A DNA stretch of 64,000 nucleotides. Origin: CAWEDP01 sp963807925. GTDB taxonomy: Bacteria > Acidobacteriota > Vicinamibacteria > Vicinamibacterales > CAVVIG01. The position numbers were made by a program, and so were the translations under genes. Within the stretch, counting starts at the first letter, position 1. The number at the start of each line of letters is the position of its first letter. This document shows positions 27,067 through 35,760 of this stretch, piece by piece. The notes under the pieces are model-generated. The model was not told where the DNA came from. It made no database searches and worked only from the letters and a program-made list of their open reading frames with translations. The stretch is taken from contig CAWEDP010000002.1 in the NCBI GenBank assembly GCA_963807925.1, forward strand, positions 1,054,001-1,118,000. The letters run 5' to 3'.

Positions 27067-27969
27067 ATGATCAAACGTTTCGTTCGCGTCGCCGCGGCCG
27101 TGGGTGCGCTGGTCGCGTTCGGGGCGCTGCCGGCGATGGCGCGCGACAAGGAGCACCAGCAGCTGGCGGCCGACATCCGCATGCTGCAGGAACAGGCGCA
27201 ACAGCTCCAGATCCTGCTCGGGCAGCTCGGCGACGCGCTCAAAGCCGTCAACCAGCGTCTGGACGATCAGAGCAAGATCAGCGTGAAGGCGTTCGCCGAC
27301 CAGAAGCTGGTGGTCGACACCGTATCGAAGGATCTCGGCGTCGTGCGCGAGAAGCTGGACGACACCAACACCAGGGTCGGCTCGGTCTCGCAGGAAGTGG
27401 AGGCGCTGCGGCAGGCGCTCCAGCAGCAGGCGCTGCAGCAACAGCAGGCAGCCGCCGCGGCGGCGCGCCAGGCGGCCGCGCTCGAGCCCGCCGACGCCAC
27501 ATCGCCCGGGGCACCGCCAGTCCCGGAGGTTGCCCCCGTTCCGCCGCCGGCGCCGCCGCTGGCGGTGGGCGCGTCGCCGCAGCGCATGTTCGACAGCGCC
27601 AAGGCGGATTACGCCGCTGGTTTGTGGGATCTCGCCATCTCCGGCTTCCGCGGGTACATCACGTCCTTTCCTCGATCCGACATGGCGGACGATGCGCAGG
27701 TCCTGATCGGAAACGCGTATCTGCAGGACGGGAAGTTCGACAAGGCGATTGAAGCCTACGACGTCGCCATTCGCACCTACCCGAACGGCAACGCGATTCC
27801 GGAGGCGTACTACAAGAAAGGCCTCGCGCACCGCAATCTGCGGCAAACCGACGCGGCGCGCCAGGCGTTCGACGACGTGATCCGGACCTACCCGCAGAGC
27901 GACGCCGCGTCGCTCGCCCGCCAGGCCCTTCTGCAACTCGGCACGACGCCCGCACCGCCGGCGCGCTGA
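27067..27969 (+). CDS. cpoB: Cell division coordinator CpoB (YbgF family)
   Basis: 300 residues. A signal peptide ends near LPAMARD. A coiled coil (about residues 30-125) ends in a Gln-rich run, and a Pro-rich linker leads to a tetratricopeptide domain (about 175-295) with FDSAKADYAAGLWDLAISGF and KAIEAYDVAIRTYPN. In proteobacteria CpoB couples Tol function to septal wall synthesis. It is the last gene of the tol-pal operon, 7 bases after pal. Confidence 0.92.
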   Translation: MIKRFVRVAAAVGALVAFGALPAMARDKEHQQLAADIRMLQEQAQQLQILLGQLGDALKAVNQRLDDQSKISVKAFADQKLVVDTVSKDLGVVREKLDDTNTRVGSVSQEVEALRQALQQQALQQQQAAAAAARQAAALEPADATSPGAPPVPEVAPVPPPAPPLAVGASPQRMFDSAKADYAAGLWDLAISGFRGYITSFPRSDMADDAQVLIGNAYLQDGKFDKAIEAYDVAIRTYPNGNAIPEAYYKKGLAHRNLRQTDAARQAFDDVIRTYPQSDAASLARQALLQLGTTPAPPAR

Positions 27970-28035
27970 CATCCGCGCGCCAACCGCGGTCGTCTCGCGC
28001 GCCGATGGCACGGCGTCGGCGCGCAGCCGACGATG

Positions 28036-28041
28036 TACAAT
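28036..28041 (+). promoter_or_regulatory. -10 box of ssb, possibly a leaderless transcript
   Basis: TACAAT matches five of six bases of the -10 consensus and ends 8 bases before the ssb ATG, so transcription would begin at or next to the start codon. There is no convincing -35 box and no Shine-Dalgarno sequence. Confidence 0.4.
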
Positions 28042-28049
28042 GCGCGCCT

Positions 28050-28487
28050 ATGGGAAGCGTGAACAAGGTCATCCTCGTCGGCAATCTCGGGCGCGACGCC
28101 GAGCTGCGCTACACGCCCGGCGGCGCCGCGGTCGCCACGCTGAGTCTTGCGACAACCGATGTCTGGAACGACAAAGGCGGTCAGCGGCAGGAAAAAACCG
28201 AGTGGCACCGCGTCGTGCTCTGGGGCAAGCCGGCGGAATCGCTGTCGGAGTACCTGACGAAGGGCAAGCAGATCTACGTCGAGGGGCGGCTGCAGACCCG
28301 GCAGTGGGACGACAAGGACGGCAACAAGCGCTACACCACCGAAATCCGCGGTGACCGGGTCGTGTTGCTGAGCGGCGGCGGCGGCGGCGGCCGCGGCGCC
28401 TCGATTGACCGCGGCGGCGACGCGGCCGTGGGGCACCCGGCGCCCGAGCCGGCCGAAGCGCTCACCGACGACGATATTCCCTTCTGA
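28050..28487 (+). CDS. ssb: Single-stranded DNA-binding protein
   Basis: 145 residues. The OB fold (about 1-108) starts VNKVILVGNLGRDAELRYTP and includes WHRVVLWGKPAE and YVEGRLQTRQWDDKDGN. A Gly-rich linker leads to the acidic protein-docking tip DDDIPF. Binds ssDNA during replication, repair and recombination. Monocistronic here and convergent with the cupin gene. Confidence 0.97.
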   Translation: MGSVNKVILVGNLGRDAELRYTPGGAAVATLSLATTDVWNDKGGQRQEKTEWHRVVLWGKPAESLSEYLTKGKQIYVEGRLQTRQWDDKDGNKRYTTEIRGDRVVLLSGGGGGGRGASIDRGGDAAVGHPAPEPAEALTDDDIPF

Positions 28488-28495
28488 GAAACGTG

Positions 28496-28512
28496 GCCGC
28501 CGGTGAGGCGGC
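28496..28512. terminator. Hairpin between convergent ssb and cupin genes
   Basis: GCCGCC and GGCGGC pair around a 5-base loop (GGTGA) nine bases after the ssb stop and seven bases before the cupin stop. No T-tract. Confidence 0.45.
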
Positions 28513-28518
28513 ACCTCG

Positions 28519-28875
28519 CTACCTATCCGCCCGCCCGTACCGGTCCTCGATCCGGACGACGTCGTGCAGCTCCGGCGTCGACACCTCGAGGATGTCGCTG
28601 TCCTCGAGGGCGGTCATGCGGTGCACCGTCTTGGGTGCGATGTGTACGCGCTCGCCGGGGTGCATCTCGCGTTCGACCCTGCGGCCGCCCTCGTCGATCT
28701 CGAACAGCAGGCGCCCGGCCTGCAGGTAGATGGTTTCGTCCTTGACGTTGTGGTACTGCAGGCTCAGGGCGTGACCGGCGTTGACGTGAATGATCTTGCC
28801 CACGTACCGATCGGTCTTGGCCCAATGCAGCTCATAGCCCCACGGCTTGTCGACTCTCGTCACTCCATCGCTCAT
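28519..28875 (-). CDS. Cupin of the mannose-6-phosphate isomerase/mannose-1-phosphate guanylyltransferase C-terminal type
   Basis: 118 residues forming one small beta-barrel. KPWGYELHWAKTDRYVGKII, LSLQYHNVKDETIYL and PGERVHIAPKTVHRMTAL carry the His and Glu metal ligands of the type II phosphomannose isomerase cupin. The nucleotidyltransferase half found in the bifunctional enzyme is absent. It is last in the PTS gene run, 68 bases after ptsI, and could be a sugar-phosphate isomerase or epimerase. Substrate unproven. Confidence 0.8.
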   Translation of the reverse strand: MSDGVTRVDKPWGYELHWAKTDRYVGKIIHVNAGHALSLQYHNVKDETIYLQAGRLLFEIDEGGRRVEREMHPGERVHIAPKTVHRMTALEDSDILEVSTPELHDVVRIEDRYGRADR

Positions 28876-28943
28876 GCGTTCCTCGCATCCTCCGGTCCCT
28901 CATCCTGTGCCGCCGCTCCCGCGGCGCCTCTCGGCGCTCCGCC

Positions 28944-30710
28944 TCACTCGGCGGAGTGCGACAGCCGCCCGAGCGCCGCCATCAGCTCCTGTTCGACGTC
29001 GTCGGACGTCGCGAGCCGCAGGATCCGCCGTGCCAGGCCGCGGAGCTCGGTGCTGTGGAGGTCCGCCAGCACCTGCTTGCCGACCGGAATGGCTCCCGGC
29101 GTCATGCTGAAGTCCCGCAGCCCGAGGCCGACGAGCAGCGCGAGCAGGGCCGGGTCGGACGCCATTTCGCCGCACAGTGACATCGGAATCCCGCGGCGCG
29201 CGGCGGCCCGGCGCACCATGACGATGATCCGCAGGATGGCCGGGTGAAGCGGCTCGTACAGCTGTGACACCCGTTCGTCGGCCCGATCGACGGCGAGACG
29301 GTACTGAATGAGGTCGTTGGTCCCGATCGTGAAGAAGTCGACCTCACGCGCGAGCAAGTCGGCCGTGTAGGCGGCGGCCGGCACCTCGATCATGACGCCG
29401 ACCGGCACGCGAGGCGCCGGCGTGCCCTCACGCCGGCCGACCTCCGCGATCACGTCGTCGACGATCCGCCGCGCCTCGCGCACCTGCTCCACGCCGGACA
29501 CGAAGGGGAACATGATGCGCAGCGATCCGTGGCGTGCGGCGCGCACCAGCGCGCGCAGTTGCGTCCTGAAGACGTCGGGTTGCGCGAGGCTCAGGCGCAG
29601 CCCGCGCCGGCCCTGCCGGCTGCCGCGGCTCTGCTCGGCCCAGAACCCGTCGACCGGCGTCGAGCGCGGCCGCGCCGCGACCTGATCCTCGTCGACGTCG
29701 AAGGTCCGGATCGTCACCGTTCCCGGCGCCATCCCCTCGACCATCTCCCGGTAGATCTCGAACTGACGTTCCTCGTCGGCGATGTCGCAGGCGCCGCTCG
29801 ACAGCAGGAACTCCGATCGGTAGAGACCGATGCCTTCGGCTCCCGCGTAGCGTGCCGACGCGAGATCGTCGGAGAACTCGAGATTGGCGTCGAGGCGGAT
29901 GCGCACGCCGTCGGCGGTCATCGCGGGCCGCCGGCGGATCGATTCCGCCGCCGCCGGCTGGCGATCGTGTACGTGTCGCGTGACGCGCGAGAGGACCTCC
30001 TCGGACGGATCGACGATCACGGCGCTCGCGCCGCCGTCGACGACGACGAGCTGTCCCGGCTCGATGACCGCGCTCGCGTCGTGCAGTCCGACGACGGCCG
30101 GCACCTCGAGGGACCGCGCGAGAATCGCGGTGTGATAGGTGCGGCTGCCGGCGTCGGTCGCGAACCCCCGCACCTTGGTCCAGTCCACCTGCGCCGCCAG
30201 CGACGGCGTCAGCTCGTCGGCGATCAGCACGGACGATTCGTCGAGCTGCCGGAGCAGATCGCGCGGCGACTCGAGTCCCTGCCGCAGGTTCATGCGCAGA
30301 CGGCCCACCAGATCGGCCACGTCGCCGCGGCGCTCGCGCAGGTACGGATCGGCGACTTCCTCGAACACGGCGTTGAGCTCCTCGAACACCTGCTGCACGG
30401 CCCATTCGGCGTTGACGCGCTGCTCGCCCACGATCCCGCTGGCGCGCTCGATGAGCATGGGATCGTCGAGCATGAGCAGCTGCGCGTCGAACATCGACGC
30501 GAGGTCCGGGCCGCGGTGCCGCGCCAGCGACGCCCGGATGGTCGTCAACTGCCGGCGCGCGAGGTTGCGGCTTCGCGCGAGGCGGGCCAGCTCGTGCTCG
30601 ATGCGGGCCGGCGCAATCTGGTAGCGGAGCGCCCTGGCGCGCTGGATCAGGATGACCGCGCGACCGGCCACGACGCCCGGCGACACCCCGATGCCGGTCA
30701 GGCGCCGCAC
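28944..30710 (-). CDS. ptsI: PTS enzyme I (PEP-protein phosphotransferase)
   Basis: 588 residues. Transfers phosphate from PEP to HPr. The phospho-carrier His is in GSRTYHTAILARSLEVPAVV. The C-terminal barrel has Cys in SLCGEMASDPA and the PEP-binding Arg region in RRGLRLSL. The motif normally written RTLDIGGDK reads RTFDVDEDQ here, so the GGDK part is lost. This could be a lineage variant or an altered enzyme. The gene overlaps ptsH by 13 bases, and there are no sugar-specific EIIB or EIIC genes. Confidence 0.9.
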   Translation of the reverse strand: MRRLTGIGVSPGVVAGRAVILIQRARALRYQIAPARIEHELARLARSRNLARRQLTTIRASLARHRGPDLASMFDAQLLMLDDPMLIERASGIVGEQRVNAEWAVQQVFEELNAVFEEVADPYLRERRGDVADLVGRLRMNLRQGLESPRDLLRQLDESSVLIADELTPSLAAQVDWTKVRGFATDAGSRTYHTAILARSLEVPAVVGLHDASAVIEPGQLVVVDGGASAVIVDPSEEVLSRVTRHVHDRQPAAAESIRRRPAMTADGVRIRLDANLEFSDDLASARYAGAEGIGLYRSEFLLSSGACDIADEERQFEIYREMVEGMAPGTVTIRTFDVDEDQVAARPRSTPVDGFWAEQSRGSRQGRRGLRLSLAQPDVFRTQLRALVRAARHGSLRIMFPFVSGVEQVREARRIVDDVIAEVGRREGTPAPRVPVGVMIEVPAAAYTADLLAREVDFFTIGTNDLIQYRLAVDRADERVSQLYEPLHPAILRIIVMVRRAAARRGIPMSLCGEMASDPALLALLVGLGLRDFSMTPGAIPVGKQVLADLHSTELRGLARRILRLATSDDVEQELMAALGRLSHSAE

Positions 30711-30979
30711 GCGACGTCCTCGCCGAATCCCGACGCCACCAGCGCCGCGAGCGCCTCGACCGCCTCCCGCTCGTCAGCGCCGTCGGCGCTGATGGTGAGC
30801 GTCGATCCGCACGCGGCGGCCAGCAACAGGATGCCCATGATGCTCTTGCCGTCCATCCGCCGCGAATCCCGTGCGACCTGCACGGCGGCCTGAAACCGCG
30901 TGGCCAGGTGCACGAACCTCGCCGCCGCCCGCGCGTGCATCCCCAGCCGGTTGACGACGGTGACGTCACGCGAAGTCAT
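30698..30979 (-). CDS. ptsH: Phosphocarrier protein HPr
   Basis: 93 residues. The active-site His is in NRLGMHARAAARFV (position 15 region) and the regulatory Ser is in GKSIMGILLLAA (position 46 region). Both phosphorylation sites are intact: His is charged by enzyme I and Ser is the target of the HPr kinase encoded upstream at 32452. Confidence 0.95.
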   Translation of the reverse strand: MTSRDVTVVNRLGMHARAAARFVHLATRFQAAVQVARDSRRMDGKSIMGILLLAAACGSTLTISADGADEREAVEALAALVASGFGEDVACGA

Positions 30980-31006
30980 CGCACGCCGTGGCGTCCGCGC
31001 GCGGCG

Positions 31007-31420
31007 CTACGCACCGCTCTTCTCGCTGCGGAGCAGATCGGAGGCGACCCAGATGGCCGCCCGGCCGTGATCGCGCATCGATCGGGCGACGCCGAGCAGA
31101 TCCGAGGAGCTCCGCAGGCCGGCCAGCTTGATCAGCATCGGGAGATTCACGCCGGTGATGACCTCCACGCGATCGATGGCGAGGAAGGTCATGCCCAGGT
31201 TCGACGGGGTTCCGCCGAACATGTCGGTCAGCACGAGCACGCCCGATCCGCCGTCGACCCGCTCGATGGCCTGGGCAATCTCCTCCCTGGCATCGTTCAC
31301 ATCGTCGTGCCACCCGATGGAAACCGCGGTGAACTGCGGCAGATCGCCGACGATCATCTCGGCGGCGTTCACCAGCTCGATAGCCAGCTGCCCGTGCGTG
31401 ACCACGACGACTCCAATCAT
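31007..31420 (-). CDS. PTS EIIA domain, mannose family
   Basis: 137 residues. The fold begins MIGVVVVTHGQLAIELVNAA, with the phosphorylated His in THG, and contains VLVLTDMFGGTPSNLG. No EIIB, EIIC or EIID domain is attached or encoded nearby, so it probably serves as an end point of a regulatory phosphorelay and does not import sugar. Between rapZ and ptsH on the same strand. Confidence 0.92.
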   Translation of the reverse strand: MIGVVVVTHGQLAIELVNAAEMIVGDLPQFTAVSIGWHDDVNDAREEIAQAIERVDGGSGVLVLTDMFGGTPSNLGMTFLAIDRVEVITGVNLPMLIKLAGLRSSSDLLGVARSMRDHGRAAIWVASDLLRSEKSGA

Positions 31421-31486
31421 CGCGCTGCCTGCGATTGAATCACAATCGGATTCTCTCGCCCCACGATCGCCGGGGCAAGGTGCGGC

Positions 31487-32455
31487 TCATGACACCCCGA
31501 TGTCGCGGTGGCGAACGCGCACGCGCGGCCCGATGTCGGCGAGCGCCCGCCGGAGCCGCTCGGCGATCATGACGGATCGATGGCGTCCGCCGGTGCAGCC
31601 GATCGCGATGGTCAGATAGCTCTTGCCCTCGGCGACGTAGTGCGGCACGACGTACCGAAGGTAGCCCTCCAGCTTCTCCATGAACTCGGCGGTCGACGGA
31701 TCGCGCTCCATGAACGCGACGACCGCCCGATCGCGCCCGGTCCGCCGGCGCAGCGCCGGCACGAAGTGCGGGTTGGGCAGACAGCGCACGTCGAACACGA
31801 GATCGGCGTCCACCGGCAGACCGTGCTTGTAGCCGAAGCTCAGCAGCGTCACGACCAGACGTCCGCGTGACCGGCCGCGCGACAGCGTCATGAAGAACTG
31901 CCGCAGCTCGTGGACCGTCATGTCGGAGGTGTCGATGATCTCGTCGGCGAGGTTCCGTATCGGCGCGAGCTCGTCGCGCTCGTCGCGGATGCCCTCGCTC
32001 ACCGAGCGCGTGCGGGCGAGCGGATGGGGACGCCGCGTCTCGCTGAAACGGCGCACGAGGGTCGAGGTGTCCGCCTCGAGGAAGATCAGCACCGGGTTCA
32101 GCCCGCGCATCTTGCGCAGGCGGTTGAAGATTTTGGGAAACAGCGCCGCGAAGTTCCGCTCGCGCACGTCGACCACGATCGCCGCCTTGTCGATGCCCTC
32201 CGGACGGAGCGACAGCCGCGCCAGCGTCTCGATCAGGGTGGTCGGCAGGTTGTCGACGCAGAAATAGCCCAGGTCCTCGAGCGCGCGGATCGCCTGCGAT
32301 TTTCCGGACCCGGCCAGCCCCGTCAGCACGATGAACGGCTGTCCCCGGCCCCCTCCGAGCGAGGCGGTCGGCTTGTCGCCTGCCCGCCGCCGCCGGCCCG
32401 CGCGGGCCGGCGCCGCCCGACGGCGTCCGCGGCGCGCGCCCGCCGCCGGGGTCAA
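31487..32455 (-). CDS. rapZ: RNase adapter protein RapZ (nucleotide-binding)
   Basis: P-loop protein of the RapZ/YvcJ family, about 322 residues. Walker A is GLAGSGKSQAIRALED; VVDVRERNF and FLEADTSTLVRRFSETRR follow; the C-terminal domain contains SFGYKHGLP, DVRCLPNPHF and IGCTGGRHRSV. In E. coli it controls GlmS through small-RNA decay; nucleotide-dependent signalling is known in other lineages. The start is taken as TTG 32455, overlapping the hprK stop; this adds a basic tail of about 40 residues, so a later start is possible. Confidence 0.88.
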   Translation of the reverse strand: MTPAAGARRGRRRAAPARAGRRRRAGDKPTASLGGGRGQPFIVLTGLAGSGKSQAIRALEDLGYFCVDNLPTTLIETLARLSLRPEGIDKAAIVVDVRERNFAALFPKIFNRLRKMRGLNPVLIFLEADTSTLVRRFSETRRPHPLARTRSVSEGIRDERDELAPIRNLADEIIDTSDMTVHELRQFFMTLSRGRSRGRLVVTLLSFGYKHGLPVDADLVFDVRCLPNPHFVPALRRRTGRDRAVVAFMERDPSTAEFMEKLEGYLRYVVPHYVAEGKSYLTIAIGCTGGRHRSVMIAERLRRALADIGPRVRVRHRDIGVS

Positions 32456-33483
32456 CGGCCGTCCTCCGGATCCAGGTCCTCGTCGTCGGCCGTCGCGTCG
32501 GGAGCCACCAGCGGCTCCCGGGACGCGGGCGTCGACGGGGGCGCCGCACCCCGGAGCGTGCGATCGAGCCGCGCGGCCAGCTCGCGCCCGGCGTGATGAC
32601 CGCGCGCGCGCAGGAGCTGATTGCGGGCGGCGACCTCGACGAGAATCGCGACGCTGCGCCCGGGCGCGACCGGCATCCGGATGAGCGGCACGCGCAGCGA
32701 CAGAATCTCGAAGAACTCGTCGTCGAGTCCGAGGCGTTCGTACTCGCGCGCGGAGTCCCAGCGCTCGAGCTGAATCACCAGCTCGACCCGCTTGGACGAT
32801 CGCGTCGAGGCAATCCCGAACAGATCCTTGACGTTGATCAGGCCGACGCCCCGCAGCTCCATGTGGTGCTCGGTCAACTCCGGGCAGGTGCCGATCAGGA
32901 TCGATTCGGCCCGCCGCCGGATGTCGACCGTGTCGTCGGCCACGAGGCGATGGCCGCGGACGATCAGGTCGAGCGCGCACTCGCTCTTGCCGATGCCGCT
33001 CTCACCGACAATCAGCACGCCCAATCCCAGGATGTCCAGGAGCACGGCGTGCATCAGCACGTGCTCGGCCAGCCAGTCCTCGAGGATCGAGGTGAGCTTG
33101 GCGATCGCCGTCGGGGTCGGGACCGGCGTCTTCAGCAGCGGCAGCGCCGCGCGATCGGCTTCCATCACGACTTCGGCGGGCGGCGTGAAGCCGCCGGTGA
33201 TGAGGACGCAGGGAAAATCCAGGGTGAGCGCCAGGCGGAGCGAGTCGATCCGCGAGGAGGTTTCGAGACTCTCGAGATACCGGATCTCGCTCTCGCCGAA
33301 GATCAGGACGCGTCCGGGCTTGAGGTATTCGTGGAACCCGGCGAGCGCGAGGCCTGTCTTCTGGATGTAGGGACTCGTGATGCGTCGAGCGAGCCCGGCG
33401 TGGCCGGCCAGGATCTCGAACCTGAGCCCGATCGCGTCCGAGCGACTGCCGAGGAGCGCGCCGACGGTGACGCCTTGGGGCAT
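32452..33483 (-). CDS. hprK: HPr kinase/phosphorylase
   Basis: 343 residues. The N-terminal domain (1-130) is followed by the kinase domain with Walker A GESGIGKSECALDLI and the signature HMELRGVGLINVKDLFG. Phosphorylates and dephosphorylates the regulatory Ser of HPr. The C-terminus has an acidic extension of about 50 residues not typical of the family. Part of the hpf-hprK-rapZ-EIIA-HPr-EI run. Confidence 0.94.
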   Translation of the reverse strand: MPQGVTVGALLGSRSDAIGLRFEILAGHAGLARRITSPYIQKTGLALAGFHEYLKPGRVLIFGESEIRYLESLETSSRIDSLRLALTLDFPCVLITGGFTPPAEVVMEADRAALPLLKTPVPTPTAIAKLTSILEDWLAEHVLMHAVLLDILGLGVLIVGESGIGKSECALDLIVRGHRLVADDTVDIRRRAESILIGTCPELTEHHMELRGVGLINVKDLFGIASTRSSKRVELVIQLERWDSAREYERLGLDDEFFEILSLRVPLIRMPVAPGRSVAILVEVAARNQLLRARGHHAGRELAARLDRTLRGAAPPSTPASREPLVAPDATADDEDLDPEDGR

Positions 33484-33593
33484 GCGCGTAGTCGCTGAAG
33501 GCCGGTCAGTCGCTCGTGGTGGCGTCGATCATGATCGGTCGTGTCCGACGTCGCGAGCGACCCCGATGGCGGCGGCCGCCCGCCGATCAGCCG

Positions 33594-34172
33594 CTAATTC
33601 TCGGTTTCCACCAGCGTGAGTTCGCCGTTGCGCCGGTAGAGCACGCTGATCGCCGCGCGCTCGGGATCGCGGAACACGAGCAGATCGTCCCGCCGCGCGT
33701 CGATCGTGCGGGCCGCGTCGGCCAGCGACATCGACTTCACCGCCAGCCGGGACGACCGGAGAATCCGCGGCATCCGTGTCCTCTCGGTGGACTCGCGCGG
33801 GCCGCCGAGCGGCGCGCGCTCGCGCGCCGCGTCGGCCGGGGCGACGACGGCCGGGGCGGCCGCGCGACGGCCCTGGCGTTTCCGCCCCTGCCACTTCCCC
33901 TTCACCCTCTGCGCCTGCTGTGCGATCTTGTCGATCGCCTGATCCACCGACGTCCCCCAGGCAGCGGAGCTGCCGACGCCGTGCAGGAACTTCTCCCCGC
34001 GCGCGTGCAGCGTGATCTCGGCCTGCAGCCGGTACTTCTCGCGCGTGAGAACCGCCCGCGCCGACAGCGCGCTGTCGTTCAGGAGCCGCTCGAGCCGGAC
34101 CAGCTTGGTGTTGACGAGGCGGCGAAGGGCGGGCGTGACTTCGAGATGACGACCGGTCAATTCGAATCGCAT
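33594..34172 (-). CDS. hpf: Ribosome hibernation promoting factor, long form
   Basis: 192 residues. The N-terminal S30Ae fold (about 1-100) begins MRFELTGRHLEVTPALRRLV. A basic, Ala-rich linker (about 105-135) leads to a C-terminal dimerisation domain with VKSMSLADAARTIDARRDDL and FRDPERAAISVLYRRNG. The long form dimerises 70S ribosomes into inactive 100S particles. It lies between rpoN and hprK, a common arrangement. Confidence 0.93.
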   Translation of the reverse strand: MRFELTGRHLEVTPALRRLVNTKLVRLERLLNDSALSARAVLTREKYRLQAEITLHARGEKFLHGVGSSAAWGTSVDQAIDKIAQQAQRVKGKWQGRKRQGRRAAAPAVVAPADAARERAPLGGPRESTERTRMPRILRSSRLAVKSMSLADAARTIDARRDDLLVFRDPERAAISVLYRRNGELTLVETEN

Positions 34173-34209
34173 AGGAGGCTCGCGGGACCGACATCCCCGC
34201 GCCAGATGA

Positions 34210-35640
34210 TCAGTACAGCACTTTTCGCTGGTTGGACGTGGGAATCTTCAGCTCCTCGCGGTACTTGGCGATGGTGCGCCTCGCCAGCATCAGCCCCTCG
34301 CGCTGGAGAATGCTCACGACCTTCGAGTCGCTGAGCGGCTTGCGCGGATCCTCGTTGTCGATGATCTTCCGGATGCGCTGCTTGATCGTCACCGACGAGA
34401 CGCTCTCGCCGTACGAGCTGCTGATGCCGCTGTGGAAGAAGTACTTCATCTCGAACACGCCCTGCGGCGTGTGCATGTACTTGTTGGTGACGACGCGGCT
34501 CACCGTCGACTCGTGCATGCCGATGTCGTTGGCCACGTCGCGAAGCACCAGCGGCCGCAGGTGCTCGATGCCGTGGTCCAGGAACTCACGCTGGAAGTTG
34601 ATGATGCTGTTGGCGACCTTGTGGATGGTCTTCTGCCGCTGTTCGACCGACTTGATCAGCCACAGCGCCGACCGGAACTTGTCCTTGACGTAGGCGCGCG
34701 TCTCGTCGTTGTTGTCGGCCGCCGTCTTGTCCAGCAGGCGCCGGTACACCGGGCTGATGCGCATCTGCGGCAGGCCGTCCTCGTTCAGCATCGCCACGTA
34801 CTGATCCTCGACCTTCACCACGTACACGTCGGGAATGACATACTGCGACTGCGACGGGTTGTAACGGCTGCCGGGCTTCGGATCCAGGTGGCGGATGACT
34901 TCGATGTGCTCCTTCAGATCGTCGATCGTCATCCCGAGCTTGCGGGCGATCTCCGGCACCTGGTGGTTCTGGAGCAGCCGCAGGTGTTCGGCCACGACTT
35001 TCTCGGTGGGCGTCCCTTCGAGGCCCAGGTGCCGCAGCTGGAGCAGCAGACACTCCTGCAGGTCGCGGGCGGCGACGCCGGTCGGGTCGAACGCCTGGAT
35101 CATCCGCAGCGCGCGCTCGACCTCGCCCACCGGCCAGGGGCCCATGGCCGCCAGTTCGTCGAACGACGCCACCAGATACCCGTCGTCGTCCAGGTTGCCG
35201 ACAATCGCCGATCCGATTTCGCGCATCAGCAGATCGTCGGTCTGCATCGACAGCTGCCACATGAGATGGTCGGCGAGCGAGCTCGACGTGGAGAGCGTGT
35301 TCTCGATCGGCGGGAGCTCTTTCATCTCCTGCGGCACGCGCGGCCGGTACCCGTCGTCGAGATAGTCGCCGAAGAAGTATTCGTAGTCCTGATCGTCCCA
35401 GGTGTCGGTCTTGTTGATCTTCTCTTCGGCGTCGTTCTTTTCAGGCGCCGCCGCCGTGTCGGCCGGCTGCAGTTCCTCGGTCGGAACCTCTTCGAGCATC
35501 GGGTTCTCGACCATCTCCTGGTTGAGCAGATCCGACAGTTCGAGCGTGGACATCGGCAGCAGCTTGATGGCCTGCTGCAACGACGGCGTCAGAATCAGCT
35601 TCTGGACGAGCTTTGTGTGGAGTTTCTGCTGGATACCCAT
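34210..35640 (-). CDS. rpoN: RNA polymerase sigma-54 factor
   Basis: 476 residues. Region I begins MGIQQKLHTKLVQKLILTP, with the Gln- and Leu-rich activator-response segment (QQAIKLLPMSTLELSDLLNQ). An acidic region II follows, then the core-binding region, and the C-terminal RpoN box ARRTIAKYREELKIP. Directs transcription from -24/-12 promoters with enhancer-binding ATPases. It is transcribed after lptB; no such promoter or activator was recognised in the window. Confidence 0.96.
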   Translation of the reverse strand: MGIQQKLHTKLVQKLILTPSLQQAIKLLPMSTLELSDLLNQEMVENPMLEEVPTEELQPADTAAAPEKNDAEEKINKTDTWDDQDYEYFFGDYLDDGYRPRVPQEMKELPPIENTLSTSSSLADHLMWQLSMQTDDLLMREIGSAIVGNLDDDGYLVASFDELAAMGPWPVGEVERALRMIQAFDPTGVAARDLQECLLLQLRHLGLEGTPTEKVVAEHLRLLQNHQVPEIARKLGMTIDDLKEHIEVIRHLDPKPGSRYNPSQSQYVIPDVYVVKVEDQYVAMLNEDGLPQMRISPVYRRLLDKTAADNNDETRAYVKDKFRSALWLIKSVEQRQKTIHKVANSIINFQREFLDHGIEHLRPLVLRDVANDIGMHESTVSRVVTNKYMHTPQGVFEMKYFFHSGISSSYGESVSSVTIKQRIRKIIDNEDPRKPLSDSKVVSILQREGLMLARRTIAKYREELKIPTSNQRKVLY

Positions 35641-35760
35641 CGACTCGAGCGTATCAGCTAAGTGGTTGTCATGACGGGTCTTGCGCGGTTCACCGCCGCC
35701 AGTCGCAACCAGGGAGGCCGCGCGGCGCGACCTCAGCTAATGCAATTCCCAGACCGTAGT

